Positions 16,100 through 23,840 of a stretch of 64,000 nucleotides of DNA are shown one piece after another (the first letter of the stretch is position 1; each line of letters opens with the position of its first letter). Location: NCBI GenBank assembly GCA_035765635.1, contig DASTWZ010000039.1, positions 89,604 through 153,603 of the forward strand, in the 5' to 3' direction. This stretch comes from EW11 sp035765635. Its GTDB lineage: Bacteria; Verrucomicrobiota; Verrucomicrobiia; Opitutales; Opitutaceae. Both the position numbers and the translations under genes were made by a program. The notes below the pieces were generated by a model. That model ran no database searches and was not told the DNA's origin. It saw only the letters and a program-made list of their open reading frames with translations.

Positions 16100-16607
16100 A
16101 TTGCCGGCCTCCTCGTGTCAGCGCTGCGGCGTTCGCATTTCGACAGCCGCGGCCGGATCGGTTTCGCAGCCCTCGTTTTGCTCCTGTGGTTGCGCGGCTC
16201 TGGCTCGGATTCCGGTGGATGCGAATGGGAATTTTCCGATCAATGCCCATTTGCTTCGGTTGATCTTGGTCGGCGCGCTTTATTTCAACCAGCTCCTCGT
16301 CTGGGCTGTATCGAGTGTGTTGATACATCAGGAGCGTCTGGTGACCGCGAAGCGGTTGTCCAAGGTCGATTTGATACTGGCGGTGGCCGTGTGGGTCTCG
16401 ATTTTGGTCGTCCAAAAATGCGAGCACGTTTTTCGCCGGAAGGATCTCGCGCTCGCTCTGCTCAGCGCAGTGATCATGGCCACGGTGGTTTTGCGTGACC
16501 TTTCGCCGCTGCCCACGCTGGCGGCGGTGAACGCCGCGCTGCTGATCTGGAATTTTCGCAGCGTGTTTCGTCGAGCGGCGGAAAATGGCTCGGTCGAAAA
16601 AGTGTAA
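16092..16607 (+). CDS. Membrane protein with N-terminal zinc-ribbon-like Cys cluster
   Basis: A 171-residue protein of unknown function. The N-terminus has Cys9 and Cys12 (CQRC) and Cys30, Cys32 and Cys34 (CSCGC), which resembles a small zinc ribbon. Four hydrophobic segments follow (about residues 52-72, 90-108, 118-135 and 140-157). The ATG at 16092 overlaps the preceding stop by 8 bp, making it the last gene of the proS-clpS group. I cannot assign a function; zinc-ribbon membrane proteins of this size are often quality-control or secretion accessory proteins, but nothing here decides it. Confidence 0.7.
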   Translation: MTRLPASSCQRCGVRISTAAAGSVSQPSFCSCGCAALARIPVDANGNFPINAHLLRLILVGALYFNQLLVWAVSSVLIHQERLVTAKRLSKVDLILAVAVWVSILVVQKCEHVFRRKDLALALLSAVIMATVVLRDLSPLPTLAAVNAALLIWNFRSVFRRAAENGSVEKV

Positions 16608-16654
16608 GTTTTTCGAATCCTTCCAGAGGTCTCGAAATAAACTCGCCTTCGCGT

Positions 16655-16682
16655 TTGACGGTACCCCTTCAGCTCCTACCGT
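16655..16682 (+). promoter_or_regulatory. Predicted promoter of the 6S RNA gene
   Basis: TTGACG at 16655-16660 and TACCGT at 16677-16682 are separated by 16 bp and resemble a sigma-70-type -35/-10 pair. The spacing puts transcription initiation near 16690, which is where the closing stem of the 6S RNA begins. Confidence 0.6.
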
Positions 16683-16689
16683 TGCCGGC

Positions 16690-16873
16690 TGATCCTCTGT
16701 AGTGTTCGAGGTGCTTTAAATAACCGCTCTTTGCCTTTGATATATTCCGGGAGCTGAAACCCGCCGTGGAAGCTGCTAGGCCGTAAATCGGAAAGCAAAC
16801 GCTGCGGAGGAGGCGCCCACCTTAACTCAAAAAGGACTAGAGCCTTTTGGCATACGGCACAGGCGGAGGATCA
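16690..16873 (+). ncRNA. ssrS: 6S RNA
   Basis: About 184 nt. The ends pair perfectly: TGATCCTC at 16690-16697 against GAGGATCA at 16866-16873. Next to the 5' arm is CTCTGTAGTGTTCG, matching the CTCTG..TGTTCG block of E. coli 6S RNA, and the 3' side has CCCACCTTAACTC...GAGCC and the GGC..CGGAGG return strand. A central open bubble (TTTAAATAACC, GATATATTCC) lies where 6S RNA mimics an open promoter to sequester RNA polymerase. A T-rich run (AATTTTTTTCCC) follows. Length and architecture match 6S RNA; the call is mine from primary sequence and pairing, without a covariance search. Confidence 0.8.
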
Positions 16874-16898
16874 AATTTTTTTCCCATCCCCATTCCCC

Positions 16899-17243
16899 AT
16901 GACACCGATGTTTTATCACGTGGTTCACGTCTTCGCGCTCGTCGCGTTGGTCGGCTATTCGTTTTACGCGTTCGCCGCCCCCGTGCCCGAGACGAAGCGG
17001 CGCATCATGACGGTCACGGGGATTGCCTCCCTGCTGCAGCTCGTCGCCGGCTTTGGCCTGATCCACACCATGGGGTACTCGATGTCGCAGGGTTGGATTT
17101 GGGTGAAGATCGTGTGCTGGCTGGGCCTGGGCTGCTTACCCGCGCTCGCCTATCGCAAACGCGAGAAGGCCGGCACGTTCATCGTGATCGGTCTGATCCT
17201 CGTGCTGATCGCGCTGGTGATGGTTTACTACAAGCCGTTTTGA
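16899..17243 (+). CDS. Small integral membrane protein
   Basis: A 114-residue protein with four hydrophobic segments (about residues 5-26, 38-58, 65-85 and 92-111) and a short Lys/Arg-rich loop (RKREKAG) before the last. It ends VMVYYKPF. I do not recognise it with confidence; four-helix SirB- or CopD-like membrane proteins are similar in size. It starts just downstream of the 6S RNA, on the same strand, and 38 bp before the polymerase gene. Confidence 0.7.
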   Translation: MTPMFYHVVHVFALVALVGYSFYAFAAPVPETKRRIMTVTGIASLLQLVAGFGLIHTMGYSMSQGWIWVKIVCWLGLGCLPALAYRKREKAGTFIVIGLILVLIALVMVYYKPF

Positions 17244-17281
17244 CGGCTGGCGCACCGGCGCTCGCTGAGTAGTTTGGCGGA

Positions 17282-19507
17282 ATGATTTTTTCGCCGACGG
17301 ACACCGCGCCCGCGACTCTGAAGACCGAGCCGTTTTGCGGCGTGTGGGTGGCGCCGACCGGGGGAGTGCACGTCGCCGTGGCGACGGCGGATGGCCGGCG
17401 GGAGGAACGCATCGAACATTTCAGGCCCTTTGCCTGGATCGAAAAATCAGTCGCGCCCGAGGTGCTCGCGGGCTTCGAGGTGCAGGAACTGCCGGGGGAC
17501 GCGCCTTTCTCGCGTTTGGCTCATGCGGAGAGGTTAGAGGATTTTCAACGACTGCTCTCGGTCGCGCGCGAGACGAGCGGCATCGATTTGATTCGCCCCT
17601 TCGAAAACCAGTTTCTTCTGCAACGGCGCGCACGGCTTTTCGGGGAACTGCCGTTCAATGCCCTTCGTCGCTGTCAACTCGACATCGAGACCGCGGCGGA
17701 GCCGGGCCATTTCAGCGATCCGCGGAAGAAGGACGATCGTGTATTGGCGATCGGACTACAATTCGGCGATCGGCAGAGACTTCTCGTCCTCGCGGAGCAG
17801 ACGGATGTGGCGGAGCGGGCGTTGTTGAAAGAATTTGCCGGCGTGTTGCGCGAGGAAGACCCGGATATCATCGAGGGTCACAATCTATTCAAATTCGATT
17901 TGGAGTATCTCCGGATGCGTTGCCGTCGTTTCAAGCTGGCCTGCGATTGGGGGCGCTTCGGGCAAGTCGCTTCGTTTCGCAACAGTCGTCTGAAGGTCGC
18001 CGAGCGTTGGGTGGATTTCCCGCGCTGCGACATTCCCGGCAGGGCTGTCGTGGATACCTATTTGCTTGTCCAACTCTACGACATCACGACGCGCGAGCTG
18101 ACCTCGTTCGGGCTGAAGGATGTCGCGGTTTATTTCGGGATTACCGAGGAGGACGCGGCGGAGAGTGGAGGGCGGACCTATCTTGACGCATCGCGCATCT
18201 CCGAAATTTTCGCGACGGACAGGGCGAAATTTCTGGCTTATCTCGCGGGCGATTTGCGCGAGACGAAAGGCCTGGCCGAAGTGTTGTTGCCGACCTACGT
18301 CGAGCAGGCGCGTACGTTTCCCATTTTGCTGCAGGATGCGACGCTGCGTGGCACGACCAGCAAGATAGACCTGCTTTTTCTCGAGGAATATTATCATCAG
18401 CGCCAGGCCTGTCCGGTGCCGCCCGAGGTGAAACCCTTCGAGGGCGGTTACACGCGGAGCTTTCAGGAGGGCGTGTATCGGCACGTCCTGCATTTCGACG
18501 TCGCCTCGCTGTATCCGAGCCTCCTGCTGCAGATCGCGCGCAATCCGAAGAACGATCCGCTCGGTGTATTCATCCCGTTGTTACGCCAGCTGCGGGAATA
18601 TCGTCTGCGTTACAAGCTGCTCGCGCGGACTGCGGAAACGGAAGAGCTGCGTTCGGAATATCAGGCGCGGCAGTCGAACTTCAAAATCCTGATCAATTCC
18701 TTCTACGGATATCTCGGTTTCTCCGGCGCGCGTTTTGGTGATGGCGAACTCGCGGCTGAGGTGACGCGGCGCGGCCGCGAACTGTTGCAGGTGTTGATCG
18801 ATGAGTTTGCGAAGCACGATTGCACGATTCTCGAGGCGGACACAGACGGAATTTATCTCTCGTCGCACGAGTTTTTCGATCGGCCCGAGGAGCTGTTGGC
18901 CAAGACGGCATCGGTGATTCCGAACGGCATCGAGCTGGAATTCGACGGACGGTACCAGGCGATGTTTTGCTACAAGGCGAAGAACTACGTGCTCTACGAC
19001 GGGCACAAGATGATCATCCGCGGTTCGGCGCTTCGCTCGCGGGGCATCGAACCCTATTTGAAGAAACTGAGCGATCACCTGATGCATTTTCTCGTGGGTG
19101 CGAGCGCCGATTCGCCGGTCAAGGAGATCGAGAAGTTGCGCGAGGAGATCCGCTTTGGGCGGCTGCCGGTGCAGCAATTGGCGAAGACCGAGGTGATCAG
19201 TCAGAATCCGGACGCGTACGAGAAATGGGTCGCGGAGGGTGGAAAGCCACGGCGCGCCTCGGCTGAAGCAGCTTTGCAGCAAGTGCCGCGGCCGCGGATG
19301 GGCGACCGGGTGACGTATTATGTGTCCGCGGCGATGAACAAGACGGCCGACTGGCAGCGTGCGAAGCCGATCGGTGCATTCGACGCGGTGAAAGCGCCAT
19401 ACGATCGCGAATATTATCTAAACAAATTGGACGAGTGGGTTGAGCGCTACGGCCCTTTCCTCGGCATCAAACCCAAGGTGGAACAGACGGAGTTTTTGTT
19501 AGAGTAG
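17282..19507 (+). CDS. Family B DNA polymerase with 3'-5' exonuclease
   Basis: A 741-residue polymerase, slightly shorter than E. coli Pol II (783 residues). Exonuclease motifs are visible: LDIETAAEP (Exo I, about residue 137) and DIIEGHNLFKFDLEYL (Exo II, about 197). Polymerase motifs are FDVASLYPSLLL (A), KILINSFYGYLGFS (B) and LEADTDGIYLS (C, with the catalytic DTD). All metal-binding Asp residues needed for both activities appear present. By analogy with Pol II it would act in repair or translesion restart rather than chromosome replication. It appears to be transcribed alone and is followed by repeats. Confidence 0.93.
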   Translation: MIFSPTDTAPATLKTEPFCGVWVAPTGGVHVAVATADGRREERIEHFRPFAWIEKSVAPEVLAGFEVQELPGDAPFSRLAHAERLEDFQRLLSVARETSGIDLIRPFENQFLLQRRARLFGELPFNALRRCQLDIETAAEPGHFSDPRKKDDRVLAIGLQFGDRQRLLVLAEQTDVAERALLKEFAGVLREEDPDIIEGHNLFKFDLEYLRMRCRRFKLACDWGRFGQVASFRNSRLKVAERWVDFPRCDIPGRAVVDTYLLVQLYDITTRELTSFGLKDVAVYFGITEEDAAESGGRTYLDASRISEIFATDRAKFLAYLAGDLRETKGLAEVLLPTYVEQARTFPILLQDATLRGTTSKIDLLFLEEYYHQRQACPVPPEVKPFEGGYTRSFQEGVYRHVLHFDVASLYPSLLLQIARNPKNDPLGVFIPLLRQLREYRLRYKLLARTAETEELRSEYQARQSNFKILINSFYGYLGFSGARFGDGELAAEVTRRGRELLQVLIDEFAKHDCTILEADTDGIYLSSHEFFDRPEELLAKTASVIPNGIELEFDGRYQAMFCYKAKNYVLYDGHKMIIRGSALRSRGIEPYLKKLSDHLMHFLVGASADSPVKEIEKLREEIRFGRLPVQQLAKTEVISQNPDAYEKWVAEGGKPRRASAEAALQQVPRPRMGDRVTYYVSAAMNKTADWQRAKPIGAFDAVKAPYDREYYLNKLDEWVERYGPFLGIKPKVEQTEFLLE

Positions 19508-19580
19508 GGGCCTGCGCTTCGCTAATGATGAATGAAGAAGTAAGAATGCTGAATGAGGCCGAAATCCAAATTGGTGGAAC

Positions 19581-19773
19581 GGCCTCCGGGGGTAGGGCGA
19601 AGCCTCCAGGCGAGCCGCAATCGTTGGATTCGCGTCTGGCTCTAACCATAAATGGACGGCCTCTGAGGTAGGGCGAGCCGTCCCTGGCGAGCCGCGTTTG
19701 GCGTGGCTCATCCTGGAGGTTAGGCCTTGCGTTTGCGGCTCGCCTGGAGGCTTCGCCCTACCTCAGAGACTGG
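19581..19773. repeat. GGTAGGGCGA hairpin repeat, family G, copy 1
   Basis: A perfect 30-bp inverted repeat: 19591-19620 is the exact reverse complement of 19733-19762 (arms begin GGTAGGGCGAAGCCTCCAGG). Between them sit a further partial copy (GGTAGGGCGAGCCGTCCCTG) and TGGCTCATCCTGGAGGTTAG. A related cluster lies at 43238-43380. The element separates polB from the convergent gene at 19786. Confidence 0.85.
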
Positions 19774-19785
19774 CCATGCAAATAT

Positions 19786-20694
19786 TCACTTCAGCGCTTG
19801 GGCGTCTTTCAATGCGGCGTCGTACGCGCGGGGGGCACCGGCGGCGCTTGCGGCCATGAGGCGCAGGCGCACGGCCAGTTCCGATTTTTTCCACGCCTCG
19901 GGCAGCTTTTCTAACGCTAGAAATGAGTCACCAACCCGCGCGGGTTTTTGGGTCAAGGCGTCGATCGCCTCCGCCAGGAGGGCGACGGGGTCGGCGGGCA
20001 ATTCCGCGTCGGTGGCATCGGGCTTCACGAGAAAGCGACTGATCGCCCTCGCGTTGGGATCGTTCGTCGCGCGCACGATTGCCGCCATCAGACGATCGGC
20101 GACGAGTTCAGGCGGAAGCGTCGATTCGAGTTTCGAAAACGCGACGGGCGACTGCACGCTCCGTGCGACGCGGGCTGGCGCGTTGAAATCCACTGGATCA
20201 CCGATCGCGACATCGTAGGTGAGATCCTTCGGCCCTTCCCAGGTGAGTGGCGGTTTCAAGAAACGCGTGGCCCCGACCGGTGACGTGATCACCGTCGATG
20301 TCGTCTGCGGCGGGGCAGGTTGACCGAGGAGCTCGCGCAGTGACCGCGTCAGAGTGGGGAAGTCCGTCGTCGTCGCGACGGGCACCGTGATTCGTTTCGG
20401 CCCAACCACGTTTTCCGTGCGCCCATCTGGAAACACGAGGCGCAAGGTCTTCCCTGTCGGCAGGGCAAACGTCTTTCCCGGAGCGATTGCCTCCGTCGTC
20501 GTAACCCGGCGCGTTCGTAAGCCGACGCGGACAAACGTCTCTCCGTGGTCGGCGATGAGATACACACCGCGTGGCGTCGCGGCATCCGGTACGCGTCGCC
20601 ACCAGAAAAGCATCACGACCCCGACAATCACTCCGACGAAAAACACGAATGCCAAACGCCGGGCCGGCCGCGTTTTCCAGGGAGGAATCATCAT
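19786..20694 (-). CDS. Membrane-anchored protein of unknown function
   Basis: A 302-residue protein with a basic N-terminus and a single membrane helix (about residues 13-31, LAFVFFVGVIVGVVMLFWW), leaving a mostly periplasmic protein. Residues of about 45-110 read as short beta strands (GVYLIADHGETFVRVG, KTLRLVFPDGRTENVVGP), reminiscent of FecR-type beta domains, and the C-terminal half is Ala-rich and helical. I do not assign a family. It may start at Met1 or Met2. It is convergent with polB and divergent from the dCMP deaminase gene. Confidence 0.7.
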   Translation of the reverse strand: MMIPPWKTRPARRLAFVFFVGVIVGVVMLFWWRRVPDAATPRGVYLIADHGETFVRVGLRTRRVTTTEAIAPGKTFALPTGKTLRLVFPDGRTENVVGPKRITVPVATTTDFPTLTRSLRELLGQPAPPQTTSTVITSPVGATRFLKPPLTWEGPKDLTYDVAIGDPVDFNAPARVARSVQSPVAFSKLESTLPPELVADRLMAAIVRATNDPNARAISRFLVKPDATDAELPADPVALLAEAIDALTQKPARVGDSFLALEKLPEAWKKSELAVRLRLMAASAAGAPRAYDAALKDAQALK

Positions 20695-20769
20695 GCGAAA
20701 AGGGAACGAACGAGAGAAATCGCGGGCGGCAAGTCCTTCGCTATCGCTTTTTGAAACGCGTTTTTCAGC

Positions 20770-21252
20770 ATGCGGCCAATGGAAGAAACCGAAGGCCTTT
20801 TGAGCGCGGTTGCACGCGTCACATCCGAGCTGACCGAGCGTCCGTCATGGGACGAATATTTCATGGCGACCGCTCTGCTCATTTCCACGCGTTCGCCTTG
20901 CGAGCGACTTCACGTCGGCGCGGTGGTGGTGAGCAGCGGCGACCGCAAAAACCGCATCGTCGCCGCCGGCTACAACGGCTTTCTCCCGGGCACACCGCAC
21001 GTTTCGCGGGTGCGCGACGGCCACGAGCAGGCCACGGTTCACGCCGAGCAAAACGCCATCGCCGATGCCGCGCGCCGCGGCAGTTCGGTCGAGGGCTGCG
21101 TCATGTATGTGACCCATTACCCATGCATCAACTGCGCGAAAATCCTGGCCAGTGCCGGAATCTCGGAAGTGCGCTACCATGCTGATTACAACAACGACCT
21201 CATGGTGGCTCCGCTGCTGGCCGATGCCGGCGTAAAAATCGTCCAACTTTAA
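20770..21252 (+). CDS. dCMP/CMP deaminase, ComEB-like
   Basis: A 160-residue zinc deaminase probably converting dCMP to dUMP for thymidylate synthesis. The zinc and proton-transfer motif appears as TVHAEQNAI (His-Ala-Glu) and the second half of the site as THYPCINCAK (Pro-Cys-x-x-Cys). The segment RPSWDEYFMATALLISTRSPC is typical of the dCMP deaminase subgroup. The start may be Met4 at 20779. The gene at 21277 follows after 24 bp on the same strand. Confidence 0.92.
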   Translation: MRPMEETEGLLSAVARVTSELTERPSWDEYFMATALLISTRSPCERLHVGAVVVSSGDRKNRIVAAGYNGFLPGTPHVSRVRDGHEQATVHAEQNAIADAARRGSSVEGCVMYVTHYPCINCAKILASAGISEVRYHADYNNDLMVAPLLADAGVKIVQL

Positions 21253-21276
21253 TCCGACTTTACGGTCTCTCTTTTC

Positions 21277-21837
21277 ATGCACGAACGCGGCTCAACCGAC
21301 ACTACTGCGCTCGCGGGTTCACTGCTGCTGGCCCATCCGTCGTTGAAGGACGATAACTTCCGCCACTCTGTGATCTTGATGTCGGCGCACGACGCAAACG
21401 GCGCGATGGGCGTGGTGCTGAATCGGCCGCTGGGAAAAACGCTCGGCCAGCTTTCGCCGGATTTCGCGCTCGGACCCCTCTCGGGAGTGCCCATTTACAA
21501 GGGCGGACCGGTCCAAACAGAACAGCTCCTCCTCTGCGGCTGGAAACTGCATGAAGACGGCTCCGGTTTTCAGCTCATGTTTGGCATCGATCCGGAGAAG
21601 GCGACCGAGCTGTTGAGCGAACCGCACGTCCAACTCCGCGCGTTTCTCGGCTACTCGGGTTGGACCGGCGGCCAGCTCGAAGGCGAACTCCAACAGAACG
21701 CCTGGGTGGTCAGTCCGCTGGTGTCTGGCGTTCTGGAAGCCGAACAGGACGAAACACTTTGGAAGTCCATCCTCGGCGGCATGAGCGACGAATGGCGCCT
21801 GCTCGTTAACGAACCGGAAGATCCGAGCCTGAACTAG
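21277..21837 (+). CDS. YqgE/AlgH family protein (UPF0301)
   Basis: A 186-residue cytoplasmic protein. GSLLLAHPSLKDDNFRHSVI, NGAMGVVLNRPLG and FLGYSGWTGGQLEGELQQNA are the conserved blocks of the YqgE/AlgH family. The biochemical role of the family is not settled, although AlgH was linked genetically to alginate regulation in Pseudomonas. It lies 24 bp after the dCMP deaminase and is probably cotranscribed with it. No membrane segment or signal peptide is visible. Confidence 0.92.
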   Translation: MHERGSTDTTALAGSLLLAHPSLKDDNFRHSVILMSAHDANGAMGVVLNRPLGKTLGQLSPDFALGPLSGVPIYKGGPVQTEQLLLCGWKLHEDGSGFQLMFGIDPEKATELLSEPHVQLRAFLGYSGWTGGQLEGELQQNAWVVSPLVSGVLEAEQDETLWKSILGGMSDEWRLLVNEPEDPSLN

Positions 21838-21872
21838 CGAAAGCTGAAGAAAGCCGAAAGCTGAAGGCTGAA
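21838..21872. repeat. GAAGGCTGAA low-complexity repeat, family F
   Basis: Short tandem purine units (GAAAGCTGAAGAAAGCC, CTGAAGGCTGAA) immediately after the yqgE stop; the complement of the tract at 7477-7597. Confidence 0.65.
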
Positions 21873-21916
21873 ATCGTGAAGAATTTGTCCCCGGCTTCTT
21901 GCGAGCAGGAGATTAA

Positions 21917-22036
21917 TATTCCCCACGGGAGCACGGAAAATATGGAAGGATTGGGATTCGAATCTTCCGTGTATTCCGTGCCTTCCGTGGGAAATCTCCG
22001 AAAGTATTTTCGTGTGCTTCGTGTGATTCGTGGGCC
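21917..22036. repeat. TTCCGTG/TTCGTG dispersed repeat, family D
   Basis: CCCACGGGAGCACGGAAAAT pairs imperfectly with TTCCGTGCCTTCCGTGGGAA, and GTGCTTCGTGTGATTCGTGG follows. The block order matches the right half of the hairpin at 11256-11435. It ends 36 bp before the predicted -35 element of the rpmJ promoter. Confidence 0.8.
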
Positions 22037-22071
22037 AAAAAACATCTCTCTACAAATTTCCGAACACAGGG

Positions 22072-22100
22072 TTGACACACCTCAGCGCAGTCGGTGTTTT
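22072..22100 (+). promoter_or_regulatory. Possible promoter of rpmJ-rpmE2
   Basis: TTGACA at 22072-22077 and TGTTTT at 22095-22100 with a 17-bp spacer. The -35 is consensus but the -10 is weak. The spacing to the rpmJ ATG (22111) would leave almost no 5' leader. No Zur-like palindrome is evident. Confidence 0.4.
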
Positions 22101-22110
22101 GGTCCCTTTT

Positions 22111-22236
22111 ATGAAAGTCGTCTCGTCCATCAAATCTGCGAAGAAGCGTCACCCGGACTGCCAAGTTGTCCGCCGTCGGGGCAAGATTTACGTGATCAAC
22201 AAGACCGACCCGCGCTACAAGGCGCGTCAGGGTTAA
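22111..22236 (+). CDS. rpmJ: Ribosomal protein L36, Cys-poor paralogue type
   Basis: A 41-residue large-subunit protein: MKVVSSIKSAKKRHPDCQVV, then RRRGKIYVINKTDPRYKARQ and a final Gly. It resembles E. coli YkgO (MKV..SLKSLKNRDRDCRVV...INKKNPRFKARQG) and lacks the CxxC...H zinc site of classical L36, having a single Cys. The ATG at 22111 gives the exact family N-terminus; the longer upstream frame is not conserved. It lies 20 bp before the L31B gene, the same pairing as E. coli ykgM-ykgO. Confidence 0.92.
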   Translation: MKVVSSIKSAKKRHPDCQVVRRRGKIYVINKTDPRYKARQG

Positions 22237-22256
22237 TCTCAACTCCTCGTTCCGCC

Positions 22257-22514
22257 GTGAAAGCCGAAGGCCATCCCACTCTCAATAACGTTTGCTTCCT
22301 CGACGTCGCCACGGGCAAGCGTTTCCTCACCAAGTCCACCATGAAGTCTGCTCGTAAAGAGAAGATCGATGGTCAGGACTACTTCATCGTCCTCCGCGAC
22401 GTGACCATGGATTCTCACCCGGCCTACACCGGCGAGAAGCGCCTGGTCGACACCGCCGGCCGCGTCGAGAAGTTCACTTCGAAGTTCAAACGCGGTTCCA
22501 AATCCGCGAAGTAA
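22257..22514 (+). CDS. rpmE2: Ribosomal protein L31, type B
   Basis: An 85-residue large-subunit protein that uses a GTG start at 22257 to give the expected N-terminus VKAEGHPTLNNVCFLDVATG. FLTKSTMKSARKEKIDGQDY and HPAYTGEKRLVDTAGRVEKF match type B L31. The zinc-binding CxxC motifs of type A are absent. In E. coli and Bacillus such zinc-free paralogues replace the zinc-bound forms under zinc limitation. Whether the classical forms also exist here cannot be known from the window. A strong terminator follows. Confidence 0.93.
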   Translation: MKAEGHPTLNNVCFLDVATGKRFLTKSTMKSARKEKIDGQDYFIVLRDVTMDSHPAYTGEKRLVDTAGRVEKFTSKFKRGSKSAK

Positions 22515-22538
22515 GTTTTCGAAAGACGATTGTCCGAA

Positions 22539-22567
22539 GCCCGCCCTCACCGGCGGGCTTTTTTTTT
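22539..22567 (+). terminator. Rho-independent terminator after rpmE2
   Basis: The stem GCCCGCC (22539-22545) pairs with GGCGGGC (22552-22558) around a six-base loop and is followed by nine T residues. This is the clearest intrinsic terminator in the window and ends the rpmJ-rpmE2 transcript. Confidence 0.93.
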
Positions 22568-22620
22568 GTCCCGCTGGCGCTGCTTGACGGCACCGGCATG
22601 GCTCGGCTCCATAAACCTTT

Positions 22621-23835
22621 ATGCGTATCCGCGCCTTCCAAGGTCTCGTTCCGACCCCATCCCTCGCATCCGAAGTTGCCTGCGTGCCCTACGATGTCGT
22701 CAACACGACCGAGGCCGCGGTGCTGGCTCGAGGCAAACCGCGCAGCTTGCTTCATGTCGATCGCGCGGAAATCGACCTCACGTCCAACACCGATCCGTAC
22801 AGCGACGTCGTCTACCAGACGGCGAAACATAATTTCGAAAAGCTTCGTCACGACCGCGTCCTTGTCCGCGAAACCGAGCCGTGCCTCTACATCTACCAGC
22901 AGAGAATGGGCGAACATCGCCAGCGGGGTTTGGTCGCCGTGTGCAATGTCGAGGACTACGATGCCGAGCTGATCAAGAAGCACGAAAAGACCCGCAAAGA
23001 TAAAGAGGACGATCGCACGCGCCTGATCGACACGATCAGCGCCAATACCGGTCCGGTCTTTCTGACCTACCGCGACGAATTTGAAGTCACCGCTCTTGTC
23101 GAAGAGAAGACCAAGGAAACGCCGCTGCACGATTTCACCGCGCCGGATGGCATTCGCCATACGGTCTGGCGCATTTCTGGCGGGGAAAAATGGATCAAAG
23201 CCTTCGGCAAGGTCCCGCTGACCTACATCGCCGATGGCCACCACCGCGCCGCCAGCGCCGCCCGCGTGGCGCGTTTGCGCCGTGAACGAAATCCGAAGCA
23301 CACGGGGAACGAAGACTACAATTGGTTTCTCACCGTGCTGTTTCCCGCGAGCGAACTGAAGATCCTGCCGTACAACCGCATTGTCTTCGACCTCAACGGA
23401 AATTCCGCGTCGGAGTTTCTCGCGAAGGTGAAGGCGAAGTTCGGACTCGATGAAAACGCCGGCGCCGCGCCTGACGGCGTTGGAAAAGTCAGCATGTATC
23501 TCGGCGGAAAATGGTATGGCCTGCGCTGCCCGGTTGATCCCAAAGCCGATCCGGTGTCGCGTCTCGACGTCAGCGTGCTGCAGGACCAACTCCTCGCGCC
23601 GGTTCTCGGCATCGACGATCCCCGCACCAGCAAACGCATCGATTTTGTCGGCGGAATTCGCGGCACAGGCGAATTGGTGAAACGCGTCGACGCTGATGGC
23701 GGCGTGGCGTTCTCGATGTATCCCGTGACGATCTCGCAGCTCATGGATATCGCGGACGCAGGCCAGATCATGCCGCCCAAGAGCACCTGGTTCGAACCGA
23801 AATTGCGCTCGGGTCTCTTCATCCACACCTTCTAG
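22621..23835 (+). CDS. DUF1015 family protein
   Basis: A 404-residue cytoplasmic protein. MRIRAFQGLVP, VACVPYDVVNTTEA and the highly conserved IADGHHRAASAAR (about residues 202-214) define DUF1015. The DGHHR motif resembles the ParB/sulfiredoxin fold's nucleotide-binding loop, and a kinase-like activity on a small molecule has been suggested for related folds; that is inference for this protein. In many genomes DUF1015 genes lie near serine-biosynthesis genes, but not here. It starts downstream of the rpmE2 terminator and is 5 bp from the antiporter gene. Confidence 0.9.
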   Translation: MRIRAFQGLVPTPSLASEVACVPYDVVNTTEAAVLARGKPRSLLHVDRAEIDLTSNTDPYSDVVYQTAKHNFEKLRHDRVLVRETEPCLYIYQQRMGEHRQRGLVAVCNVEDYDAELIKKHEKTRKDKEDDRTRLIDTISANTGPVFLTYRDEFEVTALVEEKTKETPLHDFTAPDGIRHTVWRISGGEKWIKAFGKVPLTYIADGHHRAASAARVARLRRERNPKHTGNEDYNWFLTVLFPASELKILPYNRIVFDLNGNSASEFLAKVKAKFGLDENAGAAPDGVGKVSMYLGGKWYGLRCPVDPKADPVSRLDVSVLQDQLLAPVLGIDDPRTSKRIDFVGGIRGTGELVKRVDADGGVAFSMYPVTISQLMDIADAGQIMPPKSTWFEPKLRSGLFIHTF

Positions 23836-23840
23836 TTCCG

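Noticed and set aside
19571..19785. Possible insertion-sequence end with transposase
   Set aside because: No ORF encoding a DDE or HUH domain is present; only an inverted repeat without coding capacity.
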